This document shows, piece after piece, positions 41,372 through 50,121 of a DNA stretch of 64,000 nucleotides. Source of the stretch: Aldehydirespirator sp028819505. GTDB lineage: Bacteria > Actinomycetota > Acidimicrobiia > Acidimicrobiales > Aldehydirespiratoraceae. The translations under genes and the position numbers were made by a program. The stretch spans positions 1,922,001 to 1,986,000 of the forward strand of contig OZ242297.1 in the NCBI GenBank assembly GCA_965207755.1. Direction: 5' to 3'. The notes below the pieces were generated by a model. That model was not told where the DNA came from, searched no databases, and saw only the letters and a program-made list of their open reading frames with translations. How positions within the stretch are numbered: position 1 is the stretch's first letter; every line of letters begins with the position of its first letter.

Positions 41372-42268
41372 TCACGCGGACTTGCGGATCCTTGCGGCCG
41401 GCTCCTCCTGCTCGGCTCCGGATTCCGGCGCGGCGTCGACGCCCTCGGCGGCGGCCACGGCCCCGGCTGGATGGCGCTTGCGGGCCTCCTTGGCGGCCGC
41501 GACCGAGGCCTCCAGCGCGGCCATCAGGTCCACGACCGTGTCCGAGGTCGGAGCGGCCGGGGCCACCGTGGCCGTGCTGTCGCCGGAGGCCTTGCGCTCG
41601 ATCAGCTCCAGCACCGCCTCCCGGTAGGAGTCGGTGTAGCGGTCGGGCTCGAATCCGGCCTCGAGGGCGGCGATGAGCTGGCGGGCCATGGCCGTCTCCC
41701 GCTCGTCCACGTCTATCTCGTCCAGCCCTGCGAGGCCGGAGATGTCGCCGGGCGCCACCAGCTCGTCGGCGTACACCATGGTAGACAGCATCAGCCGCCC
41801 GTCGACGGGACGGACGGCTGCCAGGTACTGCTTGGAGCGCATCACGAAGTGGCAGACCGCCACCTTGCCGGCTTCGTCCATCGCCTCGGCCAGCAGCTTG
41901 TAGGGCTTGGCCGCCGCCTCGTCGGGAACCAGGTGGTAGGCGCTGTCGTAGAAGACCGGATCGATGTCGGCGAGGTCGACGAAGACGTCGATGTCGATGG
42001 TGCGGGCCGCGACCGGGGCCAGATCCTCCAGCTCGCGGTCGGTGACGGTGACATAGTCGCCCGAAGGCAGCTCGTAGCCCTTGACGATCCGCTCGGGCGG
42101 CAGTTCCGATCCGTCGGCCGACGACACCCTCTTGTGGCGCACCCGGGCGCCGGTCTCGGCGTCGAGCTGGTTGAAGCGCACGCTCTTGCGGCTCACCGCG
42201 CTGAAGAGATGCACGGGGATCGTGACCAGTCCGAAGCTGATCGACCCCTTCCAGATCACTCTCGGCAC
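41372..42268 (-). CDS. ku: Non-homologous end joining protein Ku
   Basis: 298 residues. The start MPRVIWKGSISFGLVTIPV and the following VRFNQLDAETG, RIVKGYELPSGDYV, DIDVFVDLADIDPVFYDSAY and YREAVLELIERK are diagnostic of bacterial Ku. It forms a homodimeric ring on broken DNA ends and recruits LigD. The last 70 residues are Ala-rich with Arg/Lys (AKEARKRHPAG), as in extended actinobacterial Ku tails that bind DNA. It is the first gene of a probable ku-polymerase unit. Confidence 0.96.
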   Translation of the reverse strand: MPRVIWKGSISFGLVTIPVHLFSAVSRKSVRFNQLDAETGARVRHKRVSSADGSELPPERIVKGYELPSGDYVTVTDRELEDLAPVAARTIDIDVFVDLADIDPVFYDSAYHLVPDEAAAKPYKLLAEAMDEAGKVAVCHFVMRSKQYLAAVRPVDGRLMLSTMVYADELVAPGDISGLAGLDEIDVDERETAMARQLIAALEAGFEPDRYTDSYREAVLELIERKASGDSTATVAPAAPTSDTVVDLMAALEASVAAAKEARKRHPAGAVAAAEGVDAAPESGAEQEEPAARIRKSA

Positions 42269-42360
42269 TGCCGGCCTCCTCGCATCGGCACGAGCCCGGC
42301 ACCGCCAGGTCTCGGCACGCAGGCCTCCGCACCGCCTGTGGAGAGTCTATGGCTTCCCGC

Positions 42361-42413
42361 TCTGGTTCGCTTCGCTCACGGGCGGCTCGGGCCCCGGCCT
42401 CGCAAGCTCGGCC
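42361..42413 (-). repeat. Interspersed repeat, partial copy upstream of ku
   Basis: TTCGCTTCGCTCACGGGCGG followed by GGCCTCGCAAGCTCGGCCTC matches the end of the 44-bp array, where the same second block occurs at 36103-36124. A further short piece (CGCTTCGCTCACGGGCCG) lies at 34633-34650. Confidence 0.8.
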
Positions 42414-43268
42414 TCAGGGGGCGAGCAGGATGCGGGCCACCAGGTCCTGGCCGAAGGCGGTGACGATGGCGAGGTAGACAAGGCCGGTGGCGGCCATCAC
42501 CGCGGAGTACTGGCGCTCGCGCAGCGCGGCCCTGGCCGCCCCCACCAGCAGGATCGTCAGAGCCGTGCAGCCGGCCCAGAACCAGCCGAGCAGGCCGTTG
42601 TAGCCGTCGTCGATGGTGCCGTTCAGCACCGACACCATGCCGGTCGGCCACAACAGCACCGCCACCGACGGCGCCCACAGCACAGCCGCGGCCCGCAGCA
42701 TCTCCAGCAGCGGCCCGCGGGCCAGTCCCGGCTGCACCAGGTACCAGTGGCCCAGCAGCATGGCGTCGACCACGGCCCCGGCGAACAGCGCCCCCACCAG
42801 AGTCCGGGCCACGGCCAGCCCCGCCGGACCCCCGGCCGCCGACGCCCCCAGCACGACGGCGAGCAGGCCGGCAGCCGCCGCGACCAGATCCAGCGCCGGA
42901 GAGAACTCGGGCGCGTCGGGATCGAATCGGGCCTCGGCCCGGTCGATGCCGGTCATCTCCGCCACCCGGGCCGTCCGGCGCGCCGTCTGGGCCCGCTGAC
43001 CGGCCACGCCCGCCGACCGGCGCGCCACGGAAACCGCTCCCGCGACCAGCCCGACGCAGAGGAAGACCATCGTGGCCGCCTCCCGGCGCCAGGTCGGCCC
43101 GGCCAGCAGCGCGGTGACCAGCGAGCCCCCGGCCAGAGCCAGGAACACTCCCCGCATCAGCCATCCGTATCCGAGCCCGACCTCTCGGCGGCGGGTGGTC
43201 ACCCACAGGAAGAACCACCCGCCCGCGGCCCAGCCGACCAGCAGGGTGGCAGCGTCGAGTTCGACCAT
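42414..43268 (-). CDS. Polytopic membrane protein of unknown function
   Basis: 284 residues with about eight hydrophobic segments (LLVGWAAGGWFFLWV, GVFLALAGGSLVTALLAG, LDLVAAAAGLLAVVLGA, others). A cytoplasmic loop with RRTARVAEMTGIDRAEARFD lies in the middle. VVDAMLLGHWYLVQPGL contains a His in a membrane segment, which may be functional. I know no family name. It is downstream of the M24 peptidase gene on the same strand. Confidence 0.78.
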   Translation of the reverse strand: MVELDAATLLVGWAAGGWFFLWVTTRRREVGLGYGWLMRGVFLALAGGSLVTALLAGPTWRREAATMVFLCVGLVAGAVSVARRSAGVAGQRAQTARRTARVAEMTGIDRAEARFDPDAPEFSPALDLVAAAAGLLAVVLGASAAGGPAGLAVARTLVGALFAGAVVDAMLLGHWYLVQPGLARGPLLEMLRAAAVLWAPSVAVLLWPTGMVSVLNGTIDDGYNGLLGWFWAGCTALTILLVGAARAALRERQYSAVMAATGLVYLAIVTAFGQDLVARILLAP

Positions 43269-43286
43269 CGGAGGCTGCGCGCGCGG

Positions 43287-43372
43287 CCGCTCAGGCGACG
43301 GCGGCCGAGGCCGTTGCGGCGGCGGACACGGTCATCGGGAGCCGGACTCGAGCCGCTCAGGCGACGACGGCC
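43287..43372 (-). repeat. Direct repeat of the M24 gene's 3' end
   Basis: CCGCTCAGGCGACGGCGGCC (43287) recurs as CCGCTCAGGCGACGACGGCC (43352), 65 bp apart. The second copy holds the stop and last codons of the M24 gene; the first is an extra copy in the gap before the membrane-protein gene. Confidence 0.8.
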
Positions 43373-44460
43373 AGGTGGTGGTCGGCGCGGTTGAGGGGGT
43401 CGGGAGCGGCCGGCGAGGCGGCCACGATGTCCTCGAGGCGGGCACCCCACCGGCCGGGCACGTAGATCCCCGGCTCCACCGAGAAGGCGTTTCCGGCCGC
43501 CAGCGGCCGATCGTTGCCCTCCACTATGTAGGGGTCCTCGTGGGCCTCGGTTCCGATCCCGTGGCCGGTGCGGTGTACGAAGTAGTCGCCGTAGCCGGCC
43601 GCCGCGATGATCGACCGTGCCGCCCGGTCCACGTCCTGGGCGGGCGTGCCCACGGCAGCGGCAGCCACGCCGGCAGCCTGCGCTTCGAAGAGGACTTCGT
43701 ACAGTTCGTTGAACTCGCGTGGCGGCGCACCGGTGTACACGCAGCGGGTGATGTCGGAGCAGTACCCCACGCCGTCGCCGCCCACCATCGTGCCGCCGAA
43801 GTCGCACAGCACGACCTCATCGGTGCCGATCACCCTCTGTCCGGGCTCGTGATGCGGGCTGGCCGCGTTGTCGCCGGCGGCCACGATGGCGAAGTTCACC
43901 CGGTCGTGGCCCTCAGCCACCATCTGGCGGCCCAACTCGGTCGAGACCTCGGCCTCGGTCCGTCCCACCAGCTCGATCTCGCCCCGCTGGAGCCGGCCCG
44001 CGATCCTGTCCACCGCGGCTCCTGCGGCTCGCAGGCGCTCGATCTCATCGGCGGTCTTCACTGAGCGGATCGGAGCGGTGACATCCGAGCCACGCCTCCA
44101 AGACGCGTCCGGCATGACGGTCATCAACTCCACCAGGAACCGGGACCACATGTGGTCCCCCACTGCGGCCACGGACGCCGATCCGGCCAGTCCGGCCACG
44201 ATGTCCACCGGGTTCTCGGTCTCGTCCCAGGGCCTCATCCCGAACACATCGGGACGGTCCACCACCCGGGGCGCCTCCATCCGGGGCACGACCAGGGTGG
44301 CCTCGCCGTCGCGGGGCACGACCAGCATCGTGAGCCGCTCCAGCGGCATGGCCTCATAGCCGCAGAAGTACGGCAGGTCGGCACCCACCGACAGCAGCAG
44401 CACGTCCACGCCCTGCTCAGCCATCAGTTCCCGTGCCCTGTCCAACCGATCAGCGAACAT
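43357..44460 (-). CDS. M24 family metallopeptidase (Xaa-Pro aminopeptidase-like)
   Basis: 367 residues from the ATG at 44460. An N-terminal creatinase-type domain (VDVLLLSVGADLPYFCGYEA) is followed by the pita-bread catalytic domain. Metal ligands are visible: D in VVLCDFGG, D in YCSDITRCVY, H in HRTGHGIGTEAHEDPY, E in FSVEPGIYV and E in ARLEDIV. It should cleave X-Pro dipeptides or similar. Its 3' end is partly duplicated in the gap that follows. It is divergent from the small module at 44543. Confidence 0.93.
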   Translation of the reverse strand: MFADRLDRARELMAEQGVDVLLLSVGADLPYFCGYEAMPLERLTMLVVPRDGEATLVVPRMEAPRVVDRPDVFGMRPWDETENPVDIVAGLAGSASVAAVGDHMWSRFLVELMTVMPDASWRRGSDVTAPIRSVKTADEIERLRAAGAAVDRIAGRLQRGEIELVGRTEAEVSTELGRQMVAEGHDRVNFAIVAAGDNAASPHHEPGQRVIGTDEVVLCDFGGTMVGGDGVGYCSDITRCVYTGAPPREFNELYEVLFEAQAAGVAAAAVGTPAQDVDRAARSIIAAAGYGDYFVHRTGHGIGTEAHEDPYIVEGNDRPLAAGNAFSVEPGIYVPGRWGARLEDIVAASPAAPDPLNRADHHLAVVA

Positions 44461-44501
44461 CGCGACCAGCGTAGGACGCCGCTCGGCACGTCGGTGCCAT
44501 G

Positions 44502-44543
44502 CTAATATAATGAAACTGATCGCCATTTAGTATTATTAGGCAG
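44502..44543. promoter_or_regulatory. AT-rich promoter region of the small two-gene module
   Basis: TATAAT (44506-44511) and TATTAT (44531-44536) both resemble -10 boxes; the second ends 6 bases before the GTG at 44543, fitting a leaderless start. CTAATA (44502-44507) and TATTAG (44534-44539) form an inverted repeat around them, as expected for an operator. Confidence 0.55.
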
Positions 44544-44767
44544 TGATCATTGAGTCGAGCGCCCGCAAGCACGGAGTTCGAGACGAGGACATGCGGCACG
44601 CCCTTCGCCATCACTGGAAACAAATCGAGACCGACGACGTGGCTAGGACCGTGTTCATCGGCCCGTCAGCCACCGGCGGGCCCTTGGAGACCGTCGTCGT
44701 CTACGATGAAGCTCGCACGGTTGTCATCCATGCCATGGTCGCCCGCAGAAAGTACCTGGAGGCGTAG
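44543..44767 (+). CDS. Small toxin-like protein, first gene of a candidate toxin-antitoxin pair
   Basis: 74 residues, GTG start. The sequence IIESSARKHGVRDEDMRHAL, then VFIGPSATGGPLETVVV and VIHAMVARRKYLEA, is a compact alpha/beta protein that resembles small actinobacterial proteins usually paired with a short antitoxin-like gene and loosely recalls BrnT/RelE-size toxins. I cannot name the family with certainty. The partner starts 4 bases downstream of the stop. Confidence 0.65.
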   Translation: MIIESSARKHGVRDEDMRHALRHHWKQIETDDVARTVFIGPSATGGPLETVVVYDEARTVVIHAMVARRKYLEA

Positions 44768-44771
44768 CGCA

Positions 44772-44942
44772 ATGGGCAAGACCTTCGCCCAACACTTGGA
44801 AGAGTACGAGCGGTGGGCCGAGCGCGTGCAACCCCACGAACTCAAGGTCCATGGCCGTTCACAAGAGCTTGTCGATCTGCTCGACGCCGATTCTGAGGCC
44901 GAGACCGAGGCCGATCCGCCAGCTCTAGCAACTGGGATCTGA
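44772..44942 (+). CDS. Small antitoxin-like protein, second gene of the module
   Basis: 56 residues: MGKTFAQHLEEYERWAERVQ forms an amphipathic helix, followed by a second helix (RSQELVDLLDADSEAE) and an acidic tail (56 percent of the tail is D, E, P or A by eye). The ATG has GGAGG 9 bases upstream, overlapping the first gene's last codons. Its size and charge suit an antitoxin that neutralises a basic partner. Its 3' end overlaps the end of the convergent lipBA gene. Confidence 0.6.
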   Translation: MGKTFAQHLEEYERWAERVQPHELKVHGRSQELVDLLDADSEAETEADPPALATGI

Positions 44943-46841
44943 AACCACGCTCACTGCAACTCCAGACGCGGCCTCGGCGGCGGCGTCGGCGGCCTGGCGG
45001 GCGTGGTAGCTGGAGCGGGTCAAAGGCGAGGCCTCGACGTGGCTGATGCCCATCGACTCGCCGATCTGCTTCCACTGCTCGAACGCCTCGGGCGGCCACC
45101 AGCGGTCCACCGGCAGGTGGCGGGTGCTGGGCCGCAGGTACTGGCCGATGGTCACGATGTCAGTCCCGGCCGCATGTAGGTCGGCCATGGTCTGGACCAC
45201 CTCCTCGTGGGTCTCGCCCATGCCTGCGATGATCGACGACTTGGTGGTCAGGCCCTCCGCCTTCGCCCTGGCCAGAACGGAAAGGCTGCGGGCGTAGCCG
45301 GCTGACGGGCGCACCGCCCGCTGGAGCCGGGCCACCGTCTCGATGTTGTGGTTGAGGACGTCGGGCCGGGCGTCGAACACCGTCTGGAGGGCGGCAGCGT
45401 CGCCGCCCAGGTCGCTTATCAGCGTCTCGACCCGGGCCGCGGGCAGTCGGCGCCGGACCGCGGACACCGTGTCGGCCACGACGGCCGCACCGCCGTCGGG
45501 CAGGTCGTCGCGGGCCACCATGGTCACCACCACATGCTCCAGGCTCATCCGGACCGCGGCCTCGGCTACCCGCTCCGGCTCCTCTGAGTCCACCGGCCCG
45601 GGCCGGCGGGTGTCGACCAGGCAGAAGCCGCAGGCCCGTGTGCAGCGCTCCCCCAAGATCATGAACGTGGCGGTGCCGTCGTTCCAGCACTCGGAGATGT
45701 TGGGGCAGCCGGCCTCCTCGCAGACGGTCACCAGATTCAAGCCGCGCAGCGTGGAGCGGATCTTGTGGAAGGTGGGGCCGGTGCTGAGCGGGACCCTCAT
45801 CCACTCCGGCTTGCGCGACCGGTAGGGCACGCCTCCGGCGTCGCCGCCACCCTGCAGCCGGGCTTGCGCCAGCCGGCCCAGCAGCCGGGGCGAGGTCTCG
45901 TCGCCGTTGCCGGCCACAGCGCCATCACCGTTCCCGCCGGCCGCACCGTCGTCATCTCCGGCCGCAGCGCCGCCAGCGTTCCCACCAGCCAGTGAAGCGT
46001 CGTCCGGCATGGCCCCGGCCGCCGTCGCACCCGGCGCCGACCCGGCATCGGCCCCGCCACCGGGCGCCCCTCGGGCGAACCTGGCCGGCGCCGACCCGGC
46101 ATCGGCCCCGCCGGCGGCGGCCTCCCGGGTGAACTGGGCCAGGTCGGCAGGCGCCACCCGGTGGGCGACGTCGGCTCGGTCGATGCGGCCGTGCGCGCCC
46201 CATGTCGCAGAAGCCCGCTGAGCCACGATGTCCACCAACTCCCGCATCGACACGTCGATGCCCTCGGCCGCCAGGGAGGTGACTCCCAGACCGGTGATAC
46301 CGCAGGGCACGATCCGGGCGAACCAATCCAGGTCGGGATCGACGTTGAGCGCGAAGCCGTGCATGGAGCGGGCCCGCGACAGCCTCACGCCGATGGCGGC
46401 GATCTTGCGGGGTCGCAGTCCGTCGGGGTCGACCCATACCCCGGTGCGACGCTCGAGGCGGCCCGCCTCCAGCCCCAGATCGGACAGGACGTCGATCAGC
46501 AGTTGCTCCACGCCGCCCACATAGGCGGCCGTGTCCGCCATCCCGCCGCCGCGCCGGCCGGGCACGGTGAGGATCGGGTAGCCCACCAGCTGCCCGGGGC
46601 CGTGGTATGTCACCTCGCCGCCCCGGTCGGTCTCCACCACCGAGCCGCCCAGCGCCTCGACGTCGACCAGCAGGTGCTCGCGCCGGCCCCGGCGGCCCAG
46701 GGTCACCACATGGGGATGCTCGAGCAGGAGGAGGTGGTCGTCTGCGGAGCGGCCGTGGAGGCGGCGTTGGAGTGCCAGGGCATCGTGGTAGGCCACACGG
46801 CCGAGCCAGCGGATCCGCAGCACGGGCCGGTCAGCGGCCAC
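44925..46841 (-). CDS. LipB-LipA fusion: octanoyltransferase plus lipoyl synthase in one chain
   Basis: One uninterrupted 638-residue frame. Residues 1-225 are LipB, which moves octanoate from acyl carrier protein to target lysines: TDRGGEVTYHGPGQLVGYP (71-89), catalytic Lys146 in RKIAAIG and Cys180 in IVPCGI. About 100 Ala/Gly/Asp-rich residues form a linker. Residues from about 340 are LipA, which inserts two sulfurs: auxiliary-cluster Cys374, 379 and 385 (CEEAGCPNISEC) and radical-SAM Cys400, 404 and 407 (CTRACGFC). In most bacteria these are separate genes. The E2 gene, whose product carries the lipoyl lysine, lies directly upstream. Confidence 0.94.
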   Translation of the reverse strand: MAADRPVLRIRWLGRVAYHDALALQRRLHGRSADDHLLLLEHPHVVTLGRRGRREHLLVDVEALGGSVVETDRGGEVTYHGPGQLVGYPILTVPGRRGGGMADTAAYVGGVEQLLIDVLSDLGLEAGRLERRTGVWVDPDGLRPRKIAAIGVRLSRARSMHGFALNVDPDLDWFARIVPCGITGLGVTSLAAEGIDVSMRELVDIVAQRASATWGAHGRIDRADVAHRVAPADLAQFTREAAAGGADAGSAPARFARGAPGGGADAGSAPGATAAGAMPDDASLAGGNAGGAAAGDDDGAAGGNGDGAVAGNGDETSPRLLGRLAQARLQGGGDAGGVPYRSRKPEWMRVPLSTGPTFHKIRSTLRGLNLVTVCEEAGCPNISECWNDGTATFMILGERCTRACGFCLVDTRRPGPVDSEEPERVAEAAVRMSLEHVVVTMVARDDLPDGGAAVVADTVSAVRRRLPAARVETLISDLGGDAAALQTVFDARPDVLNHNIETVARLQRAVRPSAGYARSLSVLARAKAEGLTTKSSIIAGMGETHEEVVQTMADLHAAGTDIVTIGQYLRPSTRHLPVDRWWPPEAFEQWKQIGESMGISHVEASPLTRSSYHARQAADAAAEAASGVAVSVVSDPSC

Positions 46842-46852
46842 CAGCGATGAGC

Positions 46853-48421
46853 TCAGCGGATCTCAGCCTCCCAGTCGCGGGTCTCGATGATCTCCTTGGT
46901 CCGGTGGAGGAACGCAGCCGCGTAGGCGCCGTCGAACGCTCGGTGGTCCCAGGCCATGGCCAGCACGCCCATCGAGTGGATGGCGATGGACTCGTTGCCG
47001 TAGTTGTCGGTCACCACCACCGGCTTGCGGGAGACGCCGTCGGTGCTCAGGATGGCCACCTGGGGCTGGTTGATGATCGGGAACTGCATCATCGTCCCGT
47101 ACTGCCCGGCGTTGGTGAGGGTGAACGTGCCCCCGGCCAGGTCGTCGGGTCCGAGCTTGCGGCTGCGGGCCCGGTTGGCCAGGTCCACGATGTCGCGGGC
47201 GATCTGGCGGAGGCGCTTTCCCTCGGCGCCGTGGATCACCGGCGCCAGCAGCCCCTGGAAGTCGATGTCCACTGCGACGGCCAGGTTGACGCCGGCGTGG
47301 ACCACCAGCTCGTCGTCTCCGAAGCTGGCATTGAGATGCGGGTGGTCGCGCAGAGCGTCGACCACGGCCCTGGCGATGAACGGCAAGTAGGTGAGGCTGA
47401 AGCCCTCCTCCGCCTTCCACGCCTGCTTGGCGGCCCGGCGGACCTTCTCCACGCCCTCGTAGTCGACCTCTATGGCGGTGAGGACGTGGGGCGACGTCTG
47501 CTTGGACATCACCATGTGCTCGGCGGTGCGCCGCCGGATGTTGTTGAGGGGCACGACGCTGTCGCCGCTGCGGACCACGACCGCGGGCACCGCGGATCGC
47601 GGGACCCGCGCGGACGGAGACGGCTCGCCGCGGGCGGCGGACGGGGCCTCCGCAGATCCGGAGGGTGGAGAGGGCCCCGCGGACGGCGCCTCGGCGGCGG
47701 AGGGGGACGGGGCCACGGACGGGGCAGACACCGCGGAGGGTGGCGGGGCCTCCGCGACAGCGGCGTCGCCCTCGGCCGGGGCGCGGGCCCGGATGGCCAG
47801 CTCCACGTCGGAGCGGGTTATGCGTCCGCCCAGGCCGGTGCCGGTCAGCGTGGCCGGATCGATGTCGTTCTCGCTGATGAGACGGCGCACGACCGGCGAC
47901 AGCACTATGCCTGGGGCTGCGGCGGCCGCGGCGGCCGCGGCGGCTCGAGAAGCCGGAGGTGGCGGGGCGGTCCCGGCTGGGACGGGCGACGGCCCCGCTT
48001 GCCGGGCAGCGGGCGCGGCAGCCGGGCGGGCGACGGCCTCCCCCACACGCCCAACAGCCGGCGGCGCCGGAGCCTCCCCCACACGCCCAACAGCCGGCGG
48101 CGCCGGAGTCTCCCCCACACGCCCAACAGCCGGCGGCGCCGGAGTCTCGTGTGCAGCAACCGGCGGCTCGGCGGGCGGGGCGTCTCCCGCCGCGCCGACG
48201 CGGGCCAGGACCTGCCCGACCTCCACGAGGTCGCCCTCATTGGCCAGGATCTCCGCCAGCACCCCGGCCACCGGGGCGGGCACCTCGGTGTCGACCTTGT
48301 CGGTGGAGACCTCGAAGAGCGCCTCGTCGAGGGCGACCTCGTCGCCGACCTGCTTGAACCAGCGGGTGATGGTGCCCTCGGTGACCGTCTCCCCCAGTTG
48401 CGGCATCGTCACGTCGGCCAT
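46853..48421 (-). CDS. Dihydrolipoamide acyltransferase (E2) of a 2-oxoacid dehydrogenase complex
   Basis: 522 residues. Lipoyl domain 1-75 with the lipoylated Lys42 in VSTDKVDTE; a Pro/Ala linker with a 12-residue repeat (ETPAPPAVGRVG x 3); a peripheral-subunit-binding domain at about 175-215 (SPVVRRLISENDIDP, GGRITRSDVELAI); a second Pro/Ser/Ala linker; and the catalytic acyltransferase domain from about 285 with the active-site DHRAFDG near the C-terminus. Only one lipoyl domain is present. It could serve pyruvate, 2-oxoglutarate or branched-chain complexes; aceE nearby favours pyruvate. Confidence 0.92.
   Translation of the reverse strand: MADVTMPQLGETVTEGTITRWFKQVGDEVALDEALFEVSTDKVDTEVPAPVAGVLAEILANEGDLVEVGQVLARVGAAGDAPPAEPPVAAHETPAPPAVGRVGETPAPPAVGRVGEAPAPPAVGRVGEAVARPAAAPAARQAGPSPVPAGTAPPPPASRAAAAAAAAAAPGIVLSPVVRRLISENDIDPATLTGTGLGGRITRSDVELAIRARAPAEGDAAVAEAPPPSAVSAPSVAPSPSAAEAPSAGPSPPSGSAEAPSAARGEPSPSARVPRSAVPAVVVRSGDSVVPLNNIRRRTAEHMVMSKQTSPHVLTAIEVDYEGVEKVRRAAKQAWKAEEGFSLTYLPFIARAVVDALRDHPHLNASFGDDELVVHAGVNLAVAVDIDFQGLLAPVIHGAEGKRLRQIARDIVDLANRARSRKLGPDDLAGGTFTLTNAGQYGTMMQFPIINQPQVAILSTDGVSRKPVVVTDNYGNESIAIHSMGVLAMAWDHRAFDGAYAAAFLHRTKEIIETRDWEAEIR
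48042..48149 (-). repeat. 36-bp x 3 minisatellite in the E2 linker
   Basis: Copies start at 48042, 48078 and 48114 and differ at one or two bases. They encode the flexible Pro/Ala linker that lets the lipoyl arm swing, so copy number sets arm length. Confidence 0.9.
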
Positions 48422-48439
48422 CAGCAGTCCTCCCGCCGG

Positions 48440-49849
48440 TCAGCCGTGGAGCGCGCGACCCGTCAGCGACAGGACCGTCTCGCCGAACAGCTCGCTCATG
48501 GTCGGATGGGGTTGTATCAGACGGGCGACGTCGTCGACGGTCGCCTCCCAGTTCACCGCGAGATAGGCCTGGCCCAGCTGCTCGGTCACCCACGGGCCGG
48601 CCATGTGGACGCCGAGGATGCGTCCGCCGGTGCCGTCGGCCTGCCTCTCGGCCACCACCTTCACCAGGCCCTCGGTCTCACCCAGGATCTGGGCCCGGCC
48701 GTTGGCCATGTAGCGGTGCATCGAGGTCACCACGTCGAAGCCGGCGTCGATCGCGCTCTGCTCGGTGTGCCCGGCGAAGGCCACCTCCGGGTGGCAGTAG
48801 ATGCACCATGGCGTGCCGTGGTGGTCGAGAGGGTCGGGGTCCTCGCCCAGGATGTCGCAGACGGCGAGCATGCCCTCGGCGAAGGCGGTGTGGGCCAGCT
48901 GCGGGCTGTCGACCACGTCGCCCACGGCCCACACGCCCTCGGCCGTCGTGCGGCAGCGGCCGTCGACCGCTACGAAGCCGCGGTCGTCCAGCTCCACTCC
49001 GGCGGTGTCGAGTCCCAGGCTCTCCGTGCGGGGCCGGCGGCCCACGGCCACCACGACCATCTCGACGTCGACGTGCTTGCCCTCTCCGAAAGAGACCACG
49101 GTGCCGGAGCGGTCCGGGCGGGGTTCGTGGCCGTGCACCGTCACGCCGGTGTACACCTCGATTCCCCGCTTGCGGAACGACCGCCTCACTGCCTTGGCCA
49201 CCTCGGCGTCGCAGCCGGTGAGGATGTTGGGAAGGGCCTCCAGAACGGTGACCTCGGTTCCCAGGTCGCCCATCATCGACGCGAATTCGCAGCCGATGGC
49301 GCCGCCGCCGATGACCGCGGCCGACGCCGGCAGCCGGCCGATCGAGAACAGTTCGTCGGAGGTCACCACCAGCTCACCGTCGACGTCGAAGCCGCCGATG
49401 GTCCGGGGCGTCGATCCGGTGGCCAGGATGACCGCCTCCGACGGGAGCGTCCGTTCGGTGCCGTCGTCCGATGAGACCCGCACAGTGCCGGGCCCTCCGA
49501 GCGAGCCGACACCGGGATGGACGGTCACTTTGCGCTGTCTCAGCACCGACGACAGCCCGGACATCATCTTGTCGATGACCTGCTGCTTGCGGTCCAGCAC
49601 CGCGGGCCAGTCGAGGCTGGGCTCGCCGGCGCTGACCCCGAACTCGGCCGCCCTGGCCACCGTGCGGTACACCGAGGCCGCCTCCAGGAGCTCCTTGGCC
49701 GGGATGCAGCCGACGTGCAGGCAGGTGCCGCCCACCTTGGCCTTCTCGACCACGGCGACGTCGAGGCCTGCGCTGGCGCCGTACAGGGCCGCGGCGTAGC
49801 CGCCCGGCCCGCCGCCGATGACGATCACGTCGTGGGCTGCGTCGCTCAC
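48440..49849 (-). CDS. lpd: Dihydrolipoamide dehydrogenase (E3)
   Basis: 469 residues from the GTG at 49849 (GGGGAGG a few bases upstream). FAD site VIVIGGGPGGYAAALYGA; redox disulfide GGTCLHVGCIPAKE; NAD site AAVIGGGAIGCEFASMMG; second FAD motif EGVWAVGDVV; and the C-terminal HPHPTMSE-type active-site His (IQPHPTMSELFGE). It reoxidises dihydrolipoamide on E2. Gene order lpd, E2, lipBA on one strand groups lipoate use and synthesis. Confidence 0.96.
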   Translation of the reverse strand: MSDAAHDVIVIGGGPGGYAAALYGASAGLDVAVVEKAKVGGTCLHVGCIPAKELLEAASVYRTVARAAEFGVSAGEPSLDWPAVLDRKQQVIDKMMSGLSSVLRQRKVTVHPGVGSLGGPGTVRVSSDDGTERTLPSEAVILATGSTPRTIGGFDVDGELVVTSDELFSIGRLPASAAVIGGGAIGCEFASMMGDLGTEVTVLEALPNILTGCDAEVAKAVRRSFRKRGIEVYTGVTVHGHEPRPDRSGTVVSFGEGKHVDVEMVVVAVGRRPRTESLGLDTAGVELDDRGFVAVDGRCRTTAEGVWAVGDVVDSPQLAHTAFAEGMLAVCDILGEDPDPLDHHGTPWCIYCHPEVAFAGHTEQSAIDAGFDVVTSMHRYMANGRAQILGETEGLVKVVAERQADGTGGRILGVHMAGPWVTEQLGQAYLAVNWEATVDDVARLIQPHPTMSELFGETVLSLTGRALHG

Positions 49850-50121
49850 AAGGCCTCCCCGGTCGCCTCCCTGGTCACCGCGCGACCCTACCGGTTCGTG
49901 CCGCCTACACAGCAGGTCGCGGACGGCTGCGTAGGGCGCCCAGCGCGACCCCGGACTTCCCCGGACAGCCGGCACTGAAGGGGCGTCCGGCGCGCCCGGC
50001 CGCGAAGGGCTCCCAGCGCGACCCCGGGCTTCCCGCTCCTGTTCGCCGCGCTCACGCCGGCCACGCAGCGCTCAGCGCTTGATGCCGTCGGCGGGCGAGT
50101 CACGCCTGTTCGCTCGCCCTC

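Noticed and set aside
49850..50121. Gene in the gap after lpd
   Set aside because: No frame with protein-like composition; the gap holds a diverged direct repeat (CCCAGCGCGACCCCGG at about 49939 and 50013) and nothing else I can support.
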